Assembly: GCF_025398035.1 (NCBI RefSeq)
Contig: NZ_CP104558.1
Location: 1,240,001 to 1,304,000 of the forward strand
Reading direction: 5' to 3'
Length of the DNA stretch: 64,000 nt
From: Rossellomorea vietnamensis
Lineage (GTDB): Bacteria > Bacillota > Bacilli > Bacillales > Bacillaceae_B
Notes under the pieces: generated by a model
What the model saw: the letters and a program-made list of their open reading frames with translations, nothing else
Told to the model about the DNA's origin: nothing
The model's database searches: none
Translations under genes and position numbers: made by a program
Shown: piece after piece, positions 33,216 to 43,760 of the stretch
How positions within the stretch are numbered: the first letter of the stretch is position 1
How the letters are laid out: every line of letters begins with the position of its first letter

Positions 33216-34285
33216 TATGAACGAACCCCCTCAACAAGTACCGGCTCTCTATAATTTGAAGGCATCAGTCTTTGCCTCACTTTCACTGCTTCTGGTGGCT
33301 CTACCTGTGGAGCACTCGGATGTAATAACCATGACTTCACGATGTGAGTGTCTGATACTTGATAATATGGCGGTTCTTGTTCAAAATCCACTTTCAATGC
33401 ATATTCACTTCGGAGGGCGAATGCATCCCCTTTTGGTGGATTCAATAAATCGGGAGGAGTACCAGGAATCGCTACAAGCTCCTGCTCACCTTCTGTGTCG
33501 GTTGTCGGCATCGAACCGATCAATCCCCACGTATACGGGTGACGAGGGTCGTAGAAAATCTCATCGACTGTTCCCGTCTCTACGATCTGACCACCGTACA
33601 TAACCGCTACGCGATCTGCCACATTCGCAACTACACCAAGGTCATGGGTGATGAAGATGATGGATGTTTCAATTTTATTTTGAAGATCCTTCATTAACTC
33701 AAGGATCTGTGCCTGAATCGTAACGTCCAATGCCGTTGTCGGTTCATCGGCAATAAGGATTTTAGGATTACATGCAAGAGCAATGGCGATCACGACACGC
33801 TGACGCTGTCCACCCGAGAACTGATGCGGGTATTGCTTAAAACGGGTTTCAGGACTCGGAAGACCAACCAGCTTCAGTAATTCAATGGCGCGTTTTTTAG
33901 CGTCATTTTTGCTCATGTTCTGGTGCTTCACCAGTGGTTCCATAATCTGTTTCCCGATTGTCATCGTTGGATTCAAAGAAGTCATCGGATCCTGGAAGAT
34001 CATCGAGATATCTTTACCGCGGATTTTTTGCATATCCTTTTCAGGAAGCTTCGCTAAATCTTTTCCTTCAAACAGGATCTCCCCGCCCTTAATGAATCCC
34101 GGCGGGTTTGGAATCAATCTCATAAGGGCTTTCGTCGTTACGGATTTACCTGAACCCGACTCCCCTACGATTGCTAATGTTTCACCTTTATCTAAATGGA
34201 AATCTACACCGCGTACTGCCTGTACTTCCCCTCCATGCGTATTGAAGGAGACGTGTAGATCTTTCACTTCTAAAATTTTCGACAT
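33215..34285 (-). CDS. oppD: Oligopeptide ABC transporter ATP-binding protein OppD
   Basis: Second Opp ATPase, 356 residues. Walker A G-E-S-G-S-G-K-S-V-T, Q-loop FQDPMTSLNPTM, signature FSGGQRQRVVIAIAL, Walker B ILIADEPTTALD, H-loop ITHDLGVV, and the C-terminal HPYTWGLIGSMP extension. An extended tail of about 60 residues (YQVSDTHIVKSWLLHPSAP) is usual for Bacillus OppD. 18 bp after oppC. Confidence 0.95.
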   Translation of the reverse strand: MSKILEVKDLHVSFNTHGGEVQAVRGVDFHLDKGETLAIVGESGSGKSVTTKALMRLIPNPPGFIKGGEILFEGKDLAKLPEKDMQKIRGKDISMIFQDPMTSLNPTMTIGKQIMEPLVKHQNMSKNDAKKRAIELLKLVGLPSPETRFKQYPHQFSGGQRQRVVIAIALACNPKILIADEPTTALDVTIQAQILELMKDLQNKIETSIIFITHDLGVVANVADRVAVMYGGQIVETGTVDEIFYDPRHPYTWGLIGSMPTTDTEGEQELVAIPGTPPDLLNPPKGDAFALRSEYALKVDFEQEPPYYQVSDTHIVKSWLLHPSAPQVEPPEAVKVRQRLMPSNYREPVLVEGVRS

Positions 34286-34303
34286 ATTAGTATCTCCCTT
34301 CCA

Positions 34304-35338
34304 TTACTTACGCATTTTCGGATCTAGTGCGTCACGCAGTCCATCGGCCATTAAGTTGAAGCTAAGAATGACTAATGAAATGACCGCTGACGGTACAAGC
34401 ATCATGTGCGGATATGACTGGATAGATCTGTATCCTTCATTAACCAATGATCCCAGAGACGCTTTAGGTGGAGCGATCCCTAATCCGATAAAGCTTAAGA
34501 ATGCTTCTGTATAAATAGCAGCAGGAACTGTGAACATTGTCGTAATGATGACAGGTCCCATTACGTTCGGTAGCAGATGTTTAAAGATTAAACGATTACT
34601 GCTTGCCCCTAAAGTACGGGAGGCTAGGACGAATTCCTGATTCTTTAATTGAAGAACTTGTCCACGGACAATCCTAGACATCCCGACCCAACCGGTTATG
34701 ACCATTGCCATCGTAATGGAGAATATACCCGGTTCAAATATCAGGATGAACAGGATGACAACAATCAGATTTGGTATCCCTACCAAAACTTCAACGATCC
34801 GTTGCATAACGTCATCGACTCTCCCGCCGTAGTAAGCAGAAATCCCACCGTAGGAAATCCCGATCAGGAAGTCAATGACTGCGGCAAGTATACCAATGTA
34901 TAAAGAGACGCGGGTTCCATTCCATGTACGCGTCCATAAGTCACGTCCCAGGTCATCTGTACCGAACCAATAATTCTCTTTGATTTGTCTTGATTCATAT
35001 ACATCAAAACCGTCAGCATCTTTACCGTCAAACGGAAGCCAGCTGATTCCTGAAAGCGCTTCAATTTTCGGAGGCAGCTTTGCATGGCGGATATTTTGAT
35101 CACTGAATTTGTATTCATTCATTCCAGGACCGAAAATGGCAAAGAAAATAATGATTACAGTGATGATGATCCCGACAAGTGCACCTTTATTCTTGCGCAA
35201 ACGAAGCCATGAATCCTGCCAGAAATTCAAGCTTGGACGTGAAATTTTTTCTGCCTCGTCCCCACTAGCTTGTTGAGGTTGGAAGAGGTCTGGACTAAGT
35301 TCATCTAGTTGCTCTTGTTTCTTTTGTTTTGCTCCCAT
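34304..35338 (-). CDS. oppC: Oligopeptide ABC transporter permease OppC
   Basis: Inner membrane permease of the Opp importer, 344 residues. Charged cytoplasmic N-terminus, first helix GIIITVIIIFFAIFGPGM, large outside loop with WFGTDDLGRDLWTR (family mark), further helices and the EAA loop EFVLASRTLGASSNRLIFKHLLPNVMGP that contacts the ATPases. ATG shares one base with the oppB stop. Confidence 0.95.
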   Translation of the reverse strand: MGAKQKKQEQLDELSPDLFQPQQASGDEAEKISRPSLNFWQDSWLRLRKNKGALVGIIITVIIIFFAIFGPGMNEYKFSDQNIRHAKLPPKIEALSGISWLPFDGKDADGFDVYESRQIKENYWFGTDDLGRDLWTRTWNGTRVSLYIGILAAVIDFLIGISYGGISAYYGGRVDDVMQRIVEVLVGIPNLIVVILFILIFEPGIFSITMAMVITGWVGMSRIVRGQVLQLKNQEFVLASRTLGASSNRLIFKHLLPNVMGPVIITTMFTVPAAIYTEAFLSFIGLGIAPPKASLGSLVNEGYRSIQSYPHMMLVPSAVISLVILSFNLMADGLRDALDPKMRK

Positions 35339-36267
35339 TATTTCTTCCCTCCAGCTAAGCGAATACGCGGATCAATGATTCCGTATAAAATGTCCACCAA
35401 GAAAATAACACCGATGAATAAAGCACTAAAGAAAAGGGTTATTCCCATAATGACCGTATAATCATTCGTGTTGATTGATAAGACGAATTGTTCCCCTAAT
35501 CCAGGAACCGCAAAAATCCGTTCTACAACCAGTGATCCAGTCATGACTGCTACTGTCATCGGCCCGAGAATGGTAACAATTGGAATCATGGCATTTCTAA
35601 CTCCGTGCTTCACAATGGTACCTGTCTTTGAAATACCTTTTGCAGTTGCAAGTAAAATATAATCAGAGTTTAGAATCTCTAACATTTCAGTTCTCATAAA
35701 ACGGGCAATGGTCGCTACCACACCTACAGTCAATGCAAGCGTAGGAAGAATGGTATGCTTATATTCGCCCCAAAGTGCTACAGGAAGCCATTCGAGTTTG
35801 ACCCCTATATAATATTGTAATAGTGCTGCAAATACAAAGGACGGTATCGAAATTCCCAATACAGCCATAAAAGTAGATCCATAGTCTAACCAAGTATTGT
35901 GTTTAATTGCAGCAATGATACCTACTAACAGTCCTATAAAAGTTCCTAATACCATGGCTTGAAATCCTAAAAGTGAGGAAGGTCCAATACGAGTGCCAAG
36001 AATTTGAGTTACTGGTCTATTATCATATTGGAAGGACAAACCCAAATCCCCTTTAGCCAGCCCAACCATATAATTGATATATTGTTCAGGCAGCGGGTCG
36101 TTGAGACCGTATTTATCCAGGATGATTTGTTGTTGTTCCGGAGACAGCCTTTCTGTGTTTTGCAGTGGAGATCCAGGCAGGAGCTTCATCAGAAAGAAAG
36201 TGGCGGTTGCAATGATAAGCAAAGTGATGATCATATAGACGATACGTTGAATTGTATATCTGACCAT
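35338..36267 (-). CDS. oppB: Oligopeptide ABC transporter permease OppB
   Basis: Inner membrane permease partner of OppC, 309 residues, six helices starting with IVYMIITLLIIATATFFLMKLLPGSP. EAA loop DYILLATAKGISKTGTIVKHGVRNAMIPIVTILGP. GGGGGG-type ribosome-binding site ahead of ATG. First gene after the intercistronic hairpin that separates it from oppA. Confidence 0.95.
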   Translation of the reverse strand: MVRYTIQRIVYMIITLLIIATATFFLMKLLPGSPLQNTERLSPEQQQIILDKYGLNDPLPEQYINYMVGLAKGDLGLSFQYDNRPVTQILGTRIGPSSLLGFQAMVLGTFIGLLVGIIAAIKHNTWLDYGSTFMAVLGISIPSFVFAALLQYYIGVKLEWLPVALWGEYKHTILPTLALTVGVVATIARFMRTEMLEILNSDYILLATAKGISKTGTIVKHGVRNAMIPIVTILGPMTVAVMTGSLVVERIFAVPGLGEQFVLSINTNDYTVIMGITLFFSALFIGVIFLVDILYGIIDPRIRLAGGKK

Positions 36268-36380
36268 TCTTTAGCCCCCCTTTTTTATCTTATTTTTTCT
36301 ACATTTTTAATTATAGCTATTTTCGACAAATTTTCAATGTATTTTTACTTTTTTGATAATTATCGACATTCACTGGAAAA

Positions 36381-36410
36381 GGAGAGCATATGCTCATGCA
36401 TACGCTCTCC
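36381..36410 (-). terminator. Attenuating hairpin between oppA and oppB
   Basis: GGAGAGCGTATGC / GCATATGCTCTCC (one G-T pair) followed by CTTTTCC on the minus strand, 30 bp after the oppA stop. Probably lets oppA be made in excess over the membrane components. Confidence 0.7.
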
Positions 36411-36439
36411 CTTTAAAGGTGTGTCTACTGAGTTAATAC

Positions 36440-38092
36440 TTACTCAATTGAAGCCCATTTGTATGAATTATCTGCACCAAATGAATGGCGTAGTACATTC
36501 TTAACATATGGACGCTCTAGATAAGAAACACCAGCTTGGTACATTGGGCTGATCGCTTGATCATCAAACAGGATCTTTTCAGCGTCAACCATTGCTTGCC
36601 AACGTGCATCTAAATCGTCAAGAAGTTCACCTTTAGCTTGCTCGATTTTCTTGTCATATTCAGGATTTGAGTAACCCATTTGATTATGAGCACCGTCAGT
36701 TACGAACATGTCAACGAAAGTCATCGGATCTGGATAGTCAGGACCCCAACCAGCGAAAGAGAAGTCATATTGACCCTTCGATTCTAATTCAAGCTTTTGC
36801 TTGAATGGTTGAGCTTTGATCTTAACTGTTAATCCTTCAAGGTTTTGCTCAAGTTGTTCTTTTAAGAATTCACCGATTTTCTTAGAGCTGTCAGAGTCAT
36901 AGTTTAGTAGTTCTAATTCGATAGAATCTTTACCTAACTCTTCTTTTGCCTTAGCCCAGTAGTCTGCAGCTTTCTTCGCGTCGAATCCACCGAAATCGCC
37001 AACAGCTTCACGGTATTCAGTTCCATCAGGACCTGTTACGAAATCTTTTGGTACTAAGTAGTACGCAGGCATAGATCCATTGTTAAGTAGTACATCAACC
37101 ATACCTTTTTTGTCATAAGCAGAGTCGATTGCTTTACGAGCGTTAACGTTTTTCAGCACTTCATTACCTTGGTTTAAACGAAGGAAGAAGACAGACGTTT
37201 CAGCTCTTGTTTTGAAGTTTTCATCTGATTTGTACTTATCAACGAATTCAGCTGAAAGACCAGCGATATCCGCTTTATTTGTTTCATAAAGGTTAACACC
37301 AGTAGCAGTATCTTTAACGATGTTGAAGTTAACTTCTTTCAACTTCACATTTTCTGCATCCCAGTAGCTGTCATTTTTAGAAAGTTTGAAGCTTTGCTCA
37401 TGCTTCCACTCAGAAAGTGTGAATGGACCATTATACACAACCGTGTCAGCTTCAAGACCGAACTTGTCGCCTTGCTCTTCCACGAATTTTTGGTTTTGAG
37501 GATAGAATGTTGCAAAAGAAAGTAAAGCTTTGAAATATGGTACCGGAGTTTCAAGCTGAATTTCTAATGTTTTGTCATCAGTAGCTTTAACACCTAGTTC
37601 TTCAACTGGAACTTCACCAGCATTTACTTTAGCAGCGTTTTTGATATCGTACATGATGTACGCATACTCTGCACCAGTGTCAGGGTTTAATGCTTTTTGC
37701 CAAGAATAAACGAAGTCGTTAGCCGTAACGGGATCTCCGTTGGACCATTTCGCATCACGGATCTTGAACGTGTAAGTTTTGCCATCTTCACTTACTTGTG
37801 GCTCTTCTGCAGCCATACCAAGTACAGGCTCGTCATTTTCACCTAAACGGTAAAGACCTTCAAATACGTTGTTCATTACGTTGAATGAAACAGAGTCAGT
37901 TGCCAGAGTGGAGTCCATTGATGGGATCTCAGAACTCTCGATAAGATTAAGTACCTGTTCTTTCTTTTCGTCAGAACCGCCTGCACCTGATCCTTCTTCA
38001 TTGCCTTCAGTCTTCTTGTCGCCGCCACATGCAGCCAAGAAAGTACTTAGAGCCAGAAGAAGAACCAGCAAGAATGAAAACTTTTTCTTCAT
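36440..38092 (-). CDS. oppA: Oligopeptide-binding lipoprotein OppA
   Basis: Extracellular peptide receptor of the Opp importer, 550 residues, lipid-anchored at Cys22 (signal MKKKFSFLLVLLLALSTFLAAC). Family-5 solute-binding domain: NVFEGLYRLGENDEPVLGMAAEEPQVSEDGKTYTFKIRDAKWSNGDPVTANDFVYSWQKAL, then VVYNGPFTLSEWKHEQSFKLSKNDSYWD and FSFAGWGPDYPDPMTFVDMF. In B. subtilis Opp imports nutrient peptides and Phr signalling pentapeptides for sporulation and competence. AGGAGG before ATG; promoter with CodY box upstream. Confidence 0.96.
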   Translation of the reverse strand: MKKKFSFLLVLLLALSTFLAACGGDKKTEGNEEGSGAGGSDEKKEQVLNLIESSEIPSMDSTLATDSVSFNVMNNVFEGLYRLGENDEPVLGMAAEEPQVSEDGKTYTFKIRDAKWSNGDPVTANDFVYSWQKALNPDTGAEYAYIMYDIKNAAKVNAGEVPVEELGVKATDDKTLEIQLETPVPYFKALLSFATFYPQNQKFVEEQGDKFGLEADTVVYNGPFTLSEWKHEQSFKLSKNDSYWDAENVKLKEVNFNIVKDTATGVNLYETNKADIAGLSAEFVDKYKSDENFKTRAETSVFFLRLNQGNEVLKNVNARKAIDSAYDKKGMVDVLLNNGSMPAYYLVPKDFVTGPDGTEYREAVGDFGGFDAKKAADYWAKAKEELGKDSIELELLNYDSDSSKKIGEFLKEQLEQNLEGLTVKIKAQPFKQKLELESKGQYDFSFAGWGPDYPDPMTFVDMFVTDGAHNQMGYSNPEYDKKIEQAKGELLDDLDARWQAMVDAEKILFDDQAISPMYQAGVSYLERPYVKNVLRHSFGADNSYKWASIE

Positions 38093-38136
38093 CTTGAAAT
38101 TGACCTCCTCGTAAATCTCATATTTATTTATCTTCT

Positions 38137-38151
38137 AATTTTCAGAAGATT
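38137..38151. promoter_or_regulatory. CodY box at the opp promoter
   Basis: AATTTTCAGAAGATT, 14 of 15 to AATTTTCWGAAAATT, placed right at the predicted transcription start of oppA, a repressing position. Confidence 0.65.
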
Positions 38152-38159
38152 TGTTACTT

Positions 38160-38187
38160 ATTATACATGATAGAGAAATTATTGCAA
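38160..38187 (-). promoter_or_regulatory. Sigma-A promoter of oppABCDF
   Basis: Minus strand TTGCAA (38187-38182), 16-bp spacer, TATAAT (38165-38160). Confidence 0.65.
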
Positions 38188-38602
38188 TATGAATTTAACA
38201 GTTTTTTTGCTAAATTATCAGATTAGTAGGTATATTGTTGTTAAAACCTTGATACATCAACGTTTTTCCTAAACATTTTAGAGAGTTTGTCCTATTACAA
38301 TTGTTACAATCGTAAATTTCCACTGGATGAAACCACTTTACAATATGGATGATTCACCATCTTTAAATGCCCCCCTTCTATTATAAATATTAAAACATCA
38401 GACTAAATATAAATAATAGAATTAATACTTATTTCACTCTCCTTCAACTTTTGAAATGAGATACTACTTGTATGTACGCCCTGCATGGATGTCTGTTGTC
38501 TTCCTTTATACACTTTTGAAAGAATTGTATATATATGAATGAGGATTGAATTATTCTTCTTCCTTCATGTATACTTTGGTTAAAAACATCTTAAGGAGCA
38601 TT
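38188..38602. other. AT-rich intergenic region between opp and the DUF3899 gene
   Basis: About 415 bp of very AT-rich DNA separating divergent units. It must hold the DUF3899 promoter; TTGAAA near 38515 is a candidate -35 but no good -10 follows at the proper distance. No hairpin, repeat or supported coding frame was seen. Confidence 0.35.
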
Positions 38603-38986
38603 ATGAAACGAATGAAATTGTTCAACATACTTACCTTTCTTATTTTTATCATTGCTGTGGTAGTGGCTTCACTGCAGGAAAAAAATCTGCTTCTTTCTAT
38701 AATAGACAGTTTGTTTGTCATCGGGATTGCCTATATCAGTATCGGTGCCCTCCTTTATATTTTTGGAAAGGGATTTTTTAACGGGATCGTCTATGCTCTT
38801 AAAAGGTTTCGCAACAGCACGAAACAGGGAAAGTATATTTCCCAGTTCGATGACCTGGATGAGATGAAAGAAGCTCACGAGGAATATGGTGTACAACGTT
38901 CCTACTCTATTACGAAGTCCTTTTTACTGACCGGAGGACTCGCATTCGTCCTTTCGATTATCATGACCTACCTTCTGTACACTTGA
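38603..38986 (+). CDS. DUF3899 membrane protein
   Basis: Membrane protein of 127 residues with three helices: LFNILTFLIFIIAVVVASL, IIDSLFVIGIAYISIGALLYIFG and SFLLTGGLAFVLSIIMTYLLY, separated by a basic/acidic cytoplasmic stretch (LKRFRNSTKQGKYISQFDDLDEMKEAHEEYG). ATG 38603 follows AAGGAG; the frame extends upstream but without a site. The -35 of the trpS promoter overlaps its stop codon. Function unknown. Confidence 0.75.
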   Translation: MKRMKLFNILTFLIFIIAVVVASLQEKNLLLSIIDSLFVIGIAYISIGALLYIFGKGFFNGIVYALKRFRNSTKQGKYISQFDDLDEMKEAHEEYGVQRSYSITKSFLLTGGLAFVLSIIMTYLLYT

Positions 38987-39011
38987 ATTCACCCTTCTTT
39001 TCTCATATAAT
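38983..39011 (+). promoter_or_regulatory. Sigma-A promoter of trpS
   Basis: TTGAAT (38983-38988), 17-bp spacer, TATAAT (39006-39011). Confidence 0.7.
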
Positions 39012-39029
39012 AGCTACATATGAATGAAA

Positions 39030-40312
<1,283 letters not shown>

Positions 40313-40317
40313 ACAGG

Positions 40318-40352
40318 AAGGCCAGAGACTGCTTGCGCGGTTTCTGGCCTTT
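40318..40352 (+). terminator. Terminator of trpS
   Basis: AAGGCCAGA-AC-GC / GC-GGT-TCTGGCCTT stem followed by TTCCCC. Confidence 0.7.
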
Positions 40353-40365
40353 CCCCTGCCCTCAT

Positions 40366-40402
40366 ACAAAAAAACCTCAAGCCCACTACGGACTCAAGGT
40401 TT
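40366..40402 (-). terminator. Terminator of yjbA
   Basis: Minus-strand AAACCTTGAGTCC / GGGCTTGAGGTTT stem closed with several G-T pairs, followed by T6-7. Confidence 0.7.
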
Positions 40403-40413
40403 CCTGCGAACGA

Positions 40414-41163
40414 TCAATTAACCTTAGGGCGATTCTCCACTTCCCATAGTTTTTCGAAAAATGGTTGTCCCTTAATCAAATTCTCACAGAGGGTGAGGTG
40501 CTTGTCCGACCACCCGTACTGGGTTTCTTCATATAGCATCTGCCATATGTCTTCGAAATCCATTTCCTGTATGGTGCGGTAGCGCTCTGGTGCCCATTCT
40601 GTGTACCAATACCGGATTTCCGCCGTGTTGTTTGAACTGTGAAGTTGATCAAGGGCCATGAATAACAGCTGCTTCAATTGTCTTTCCTTCCGCGTCAGCC
40701 CGCTCATCATATAAGGATTCGGGGAAAGAATATGATACGCATCCTCCCTTTTACCGTCCGGCTCGATGGAATACTCTACCGTTTCATGACTTTCGACCAT
40801 TTCATACACCAGTTGTTCCTGTCTTGGTATCAGCCTGCTTTTTCTGATTGGGACGGTGTATCCGATTGTATCCACTGCCAGTATCCCGGTGCCATCCGTC
40901 ACGATGAAACAATAATCCAACTGGATCCGTTCGTGGTTTTTTCGCAGATATGCTTTTTGATAGACATGATGGAGCAGTTGTTGAGGTAACTCTGATAAAT
41001 CATTCTCGATGTAATGAAACAGTGTCGTGTCTACTTTAATCAGAGGAACCTGATCCAGTAATTCAATAACGTCCTCTTTTCTCCACTCATGAAAATGGCA
41101 GACATTGTAGCCATTTTCTTCGCCTTCGAACCAATTTACCCATACATCATGAAGATATAACAT
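40414..41163 (-). CDS. yjbA: UPF0736 family protein YjbA
   Basis: Soluble protein of 249 residues, the same length as B. subtilis YjbA. Starts [29 protein letters not shown]; later [43 protein letters not shown] 41163 is preceded by GAGGGG; an upstream ATG eight codons earlier lacks a site. Convergent with trpS. Function unknown; conserved in Bacillaceae. Confidence 0.85.
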   Translation of the reverse strand: MLYLHDVWVNWFEGEENGYNVCHFHEWRKEDVIELLDQVPLIKVDTTLFHYIENDLSELPQQLLHHVYQKAYLRKNHERIQLDYCFIVTDGTGILAVDTIGYTVPIRKSRLIPRQEQLVYEMVESHETVEYSIEPDGKREDAYHILSPNPYMMSGLTRKERQLKQLLFMALDQLHSSNNTAEIRYWYTEWAPERYRTIQEMDFEDIWQMLYEETQYGWSDKHLTLCENLIKGQPFFEKLWEVENRPKVN

Positions 41164-41258
41164 GATTGACCCCTCGCTTTGCTTCAATCTTATTTGTCAA
41201 TCAGTATAGGCTAATTTGTGTAAATTTATTCCTATTATCAAGGGTTTTATGATTGTCA

Positions 41259-41468
41259 TTATATTTTTCTGCGGGGTATATAGATTGAAAGGGTGATAAT
41301 GAGGATTCCCAAAAGAAATAAATAACTTTCAACACGTGTGGAAACAAAAGATATATAATCTGTAAACGTCATTCCTGTCGTGAGCAAATTTAAATACATG
41401 ATTAAGCTCACCCCTCCTGATACAGCCAGTCCAAATCCAATAAAGAGTCCAAACAATTGTACCACCAT
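41259..41468 (-). CDS. Small membrane protein, 69 residues
   Basis: Hypothetical protein with two membrane helices, LFGLFIGFGLAVSGGVSLIMYLNLL and SYLFLLGILIITLSIYIP, ending in PRRKI. ATG 41468 follows AGGCGGAAGG; an in-frame ATG 15 codons upstream has no site. It lies between yjbA and yjaZ. I do not recognise a family. Confidence 0.6.
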   Translation of the reverse strand: MVVQLFGLFIGFGLAVSGGVSLIMYLNLLTTGMTFTDYISFVSTRVESYLFLLGILIITLSIYIPRRKI

Positions 41469-41607
41469 ACCTTCCGCCTCTATCCTTGCATTAAGATATT
41501 GGAGCCCGTCCATGCTTAGTATATTTTATGAAAGGAACAGGAAGATATGACGGCAGAGGACATCCTATTTTCAGGAAAGCCCATGGCTTCAGCAATTCTC
41601 CTGATTT

Positions 41608-42375
41608 CTATGGCAAAAATACTGATGACGGTTCTCCTATGAGGGAAAGGGTTGACGAATCCTGCTTCTTTAAAAACTGTTGCACCAATCGGTAGCCCGA
41701 GGAATAGCCGAGCATTTTTGGAAAGGATTTTTGTCCAAGAAGCAGCTGATCATGCAGAGGACTATCCCGCCTCACTTCCAAATTGGGCTCTATCCATTTT
41801 TCATAGTAGCGGGACAATTCCTGTTCATCATACGCTTTTGTCCAGGGAGCCACATATTTCTCTCCACAGTATTCTCTGACAGCAGTTTCTGCCAGCCCTT
41901 CAAAGATGATGGAGTCAAGGAGCGTATAGTGGTCCTCCTTTTTGTTTAACCGCTTCATTCGGACACAGTGATGGTATTCATGGACAAATAACGCTTCATA
42001 TTCTTTTGGATCTTCCTGGTCCGTAACGAAAAAGAAGATTTCATCTTTGAAGCATACCCCCGATTTTTTCATGGATGTCTGGAACATCCCCCTTTTTTCC
42101 TGTACGGGGAATAGATAGATCGGGACGCTCGGTCCATTCCACTTTCGCTTATATTTTTTTTCAAAGAGAGCAAATCGTTCCCAAAGTTTCTTTTCTTTCA
42201 TTTTTTCGTAAATATCTCCGGCGAGACGCGCAGAACGATACATTCCGTGCTTTGTAAGGTATTGATAAAACGATTGCTGATCGTCTTTACCATTTTTCGT
42301 TTTCTTGAGTAGATCCACGGGATTATCGATCCACTCTGCCAACCAATCATCTGTAGGTACAACTGCCACCTTCAT
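41608..42375 (-). CDS. yjaZ: DUF2268 zinc-protease-like protein YjaZ
   Basis: Putative zinc metallopeptidase, about 255 residues, cytoplasmic by sequence. Zinc signature V-H-E-Y-H-H-C in the middle, followed by DSIIFEGLAETAVREYCGEKYVAPW (third-ligand Glu in FEGLAE) and a C-terminal MLGYSSGYRLVQQFL, typical of DUF2268. Start is uncertain: ATG 42375 is close to AGAGGG, and GTG 42369 has better spacing. Longer frames run back into the fabF terminator. Order fabF-yjaZ as in B. subtilis. Substrate unknown. Confidence 0.82.
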   Translation of the reverse strand: MKVAVVPTDDWLAEWIDNPVDLLKKTKNGKDDQQSFYQYLTKHGMYRSARLAGDIYEKMKEKKLWERFALFEKKYKRKWNGPSVPIYLFPVQEKRGMFQTSMKKSGVCFKDEIFFFVTDQEDPKEYEALFVHEYHHCVRMKRLNKKEDHYTLLDSIIFEGLAETAVREYCGEKYVAPWTKAYDEQELSRYYEKWIEPNLEVRRDSPLHDQLLLGQKSFPKMLGYSSGYRLVQQFLKKQDSSTLSLIGEPSSVFLP

Positions 42376-42427
42376 CCCTCTTTCCATGCTTTTTAACATG
42401 TATATGTGAAAGAGGAAAGATTCACAA

Positions 42428-42455
42428 CAAAAAGAGCCTGCTACATGTAACAGGC
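42428..42455 (-). terminator. Terminator of fabHA-fabF
   Basis: GCCTGTTACATG / CATGTAGCAGGC-type stem (42436-42455) with T5 on the minus strand, 10 bp after the fabF stop. Confidence 0.82.
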
Positions 42456-42464
42456 CCATAATTG

Positions 42465-43709
42465 TTAACTTTGATATTTTTTAAATACGATGGTGGCATT
42501 ATGACCACCGAATCCTAATGAATTACTCATCGCTACATTGACTTCTTGTTTCCTTGCTTCATTTGCTACGTAATCAAGATCACAATCAGGGTCCGGCGTT
42601 TCAATATTGATGGTTGGAGGAAGGACACTGTCTTTCATCGCCAGTACAGTGAAAATCGCTTCCACTCCGCCTGCTGCACCAAGAAGGTGACCCGTCATGG
42701 ATTTCGTCGAACTCATGGCCAGTTTATAGGCATGCTCTCCGAACACTTCCTTCACAGCCATCGTTTCGTATTTATCATTATATGGAGTGCTTGTTCCGTG
42801 GGCATTGATGTAATCCATCTCTTCCGGACGGATCCCGCCATCTTCAAGTGCCATTTTCATCGCTCTTGCGCCGCCTTCTCCAGCAGGTGCCGGGGCAGTG
42901 ATGTGATAGGCATCTCCGGTACATCCGTACCCGACGATTTCTGCATAAATCGTCGCTCCACGTTTTAAGGCATGATCAAGTTCTTCCAGAACGACGATTC
43001 CCGCCCCTTCTCCCATTACGAAGCCATCACGATTGGAATCAAAGGGTCTTGATGCTTTCTCAGGATCTGGATTCGTGGAAAGGGCTGTATTTGCACAGAA
43101 TCCGGCAACGGACATTTTCGTGATTGGCGCTTCTGCTCCACCGGAAACCATCACATCCGCATCCCCACGCTGAATGACCTTGAAGGCATCACCGATTGAG
43201 TTTGTTCCTGTTGCACAAGCTGTTACGGTACAAGAGTTGAACCCTTTCGCTCCGAGCATAATGGACACTTGTCCCGCTGCCATATCAGGTATGATCATCG
43301 GCACGAAGAATGGGCTTACCCGGCGATATCCACGTTTCTGGAATGTTTCGTACTGCTGTTCGAATGTTTCCATTCCCCCGATTCCTGAACCGATCCACAC
43401 GCCAACGCGATGTGCATTTTCGTCTGTGATATCAAGTTTTGAATCTTTTACTGCCATTAACGATGCGGCAATCGCATAGTGAGTGAAGCGGTCCATCTTC
43501 CTTGCTTCTTTTCTTTCCACCCCGAACTCTTCAATATTGAAGTCTTTTAGTTCTGCCGCCACTTTGGCAGGATACTCATCGGCGTTTAAACGCGTTAAAG
43601 GCCCTACCCCCGTCTTTCCGGCCAAAATATTCGACCAGGTCGATTCAACATCATTCCCTAAAGGCGTGACGCTTCCTAATCCTGTAACCACTACACGCTT
43701 CTTATTCAT
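42465..43709 (-). CDS. fabF: 3-oxoacyl-ACP synthase II, FabF
   Basis: Elongating beta-ketoacyl-ACP synthase, 414 residues. Catalytic triad in family context: Cys in [17 protein letters not shown] (about 164), His in [12 protein letters not shown] (about 304) and His in [15 protein letters not shown] (about 340). Ends [16 protein letters not shown]. Cotranscribed with fabHA (52-bp gap) under a FapR operator. The enzyme also sets temperature-dependent chain composition in bacteria. Confidence 0.97.
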   Translation of the reverse strand: MNKKRVVVTGLGSVTPLGNDVESTWSNILAGKTGVGPLTRLNADEYPAKVAAELKDFNIEEFGVERKEARKMDRFTHYAIAASLMAVKDSKLDITDENAHRVGVWIGSGIGGMETFEQQYETFQKRGYRRVSPFFVPMIIPDMAAGQVSIMLGAKGFNSCTVTACATGTNSIGDAFKVIQRGDADVMVSGGAEAPITKMSVAGFCANTALSTNPDPEKASRPFDSNRDGFVMGEGAGIVVLEELDHALKRGATIYAEIVGYGCTGDAYHITAPAPAGEGGARAMKMALEDGGIRPEEMDYINAHGTSTPYNDKYETMAVKEVFGEHAYKLAMSSTKSMTGHLLGAAGGVEAIFTVLAMKDSVLPPTINIETPDPDCDLDYVANEARKQEVNVAMSNSLGFGGHNATIVFKKYQS

Positions 43710-43760
43710 TCTAATCCATCTCCTTTAACTGCAAGTTGTCAATAAGCTTCTGATACTCAA

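Noticed and set aside
33046..34514. Long plus-strand frames opposite oppD and oppF
   Set aside because: Antisense shadows of strongly conserved ATPase genes.
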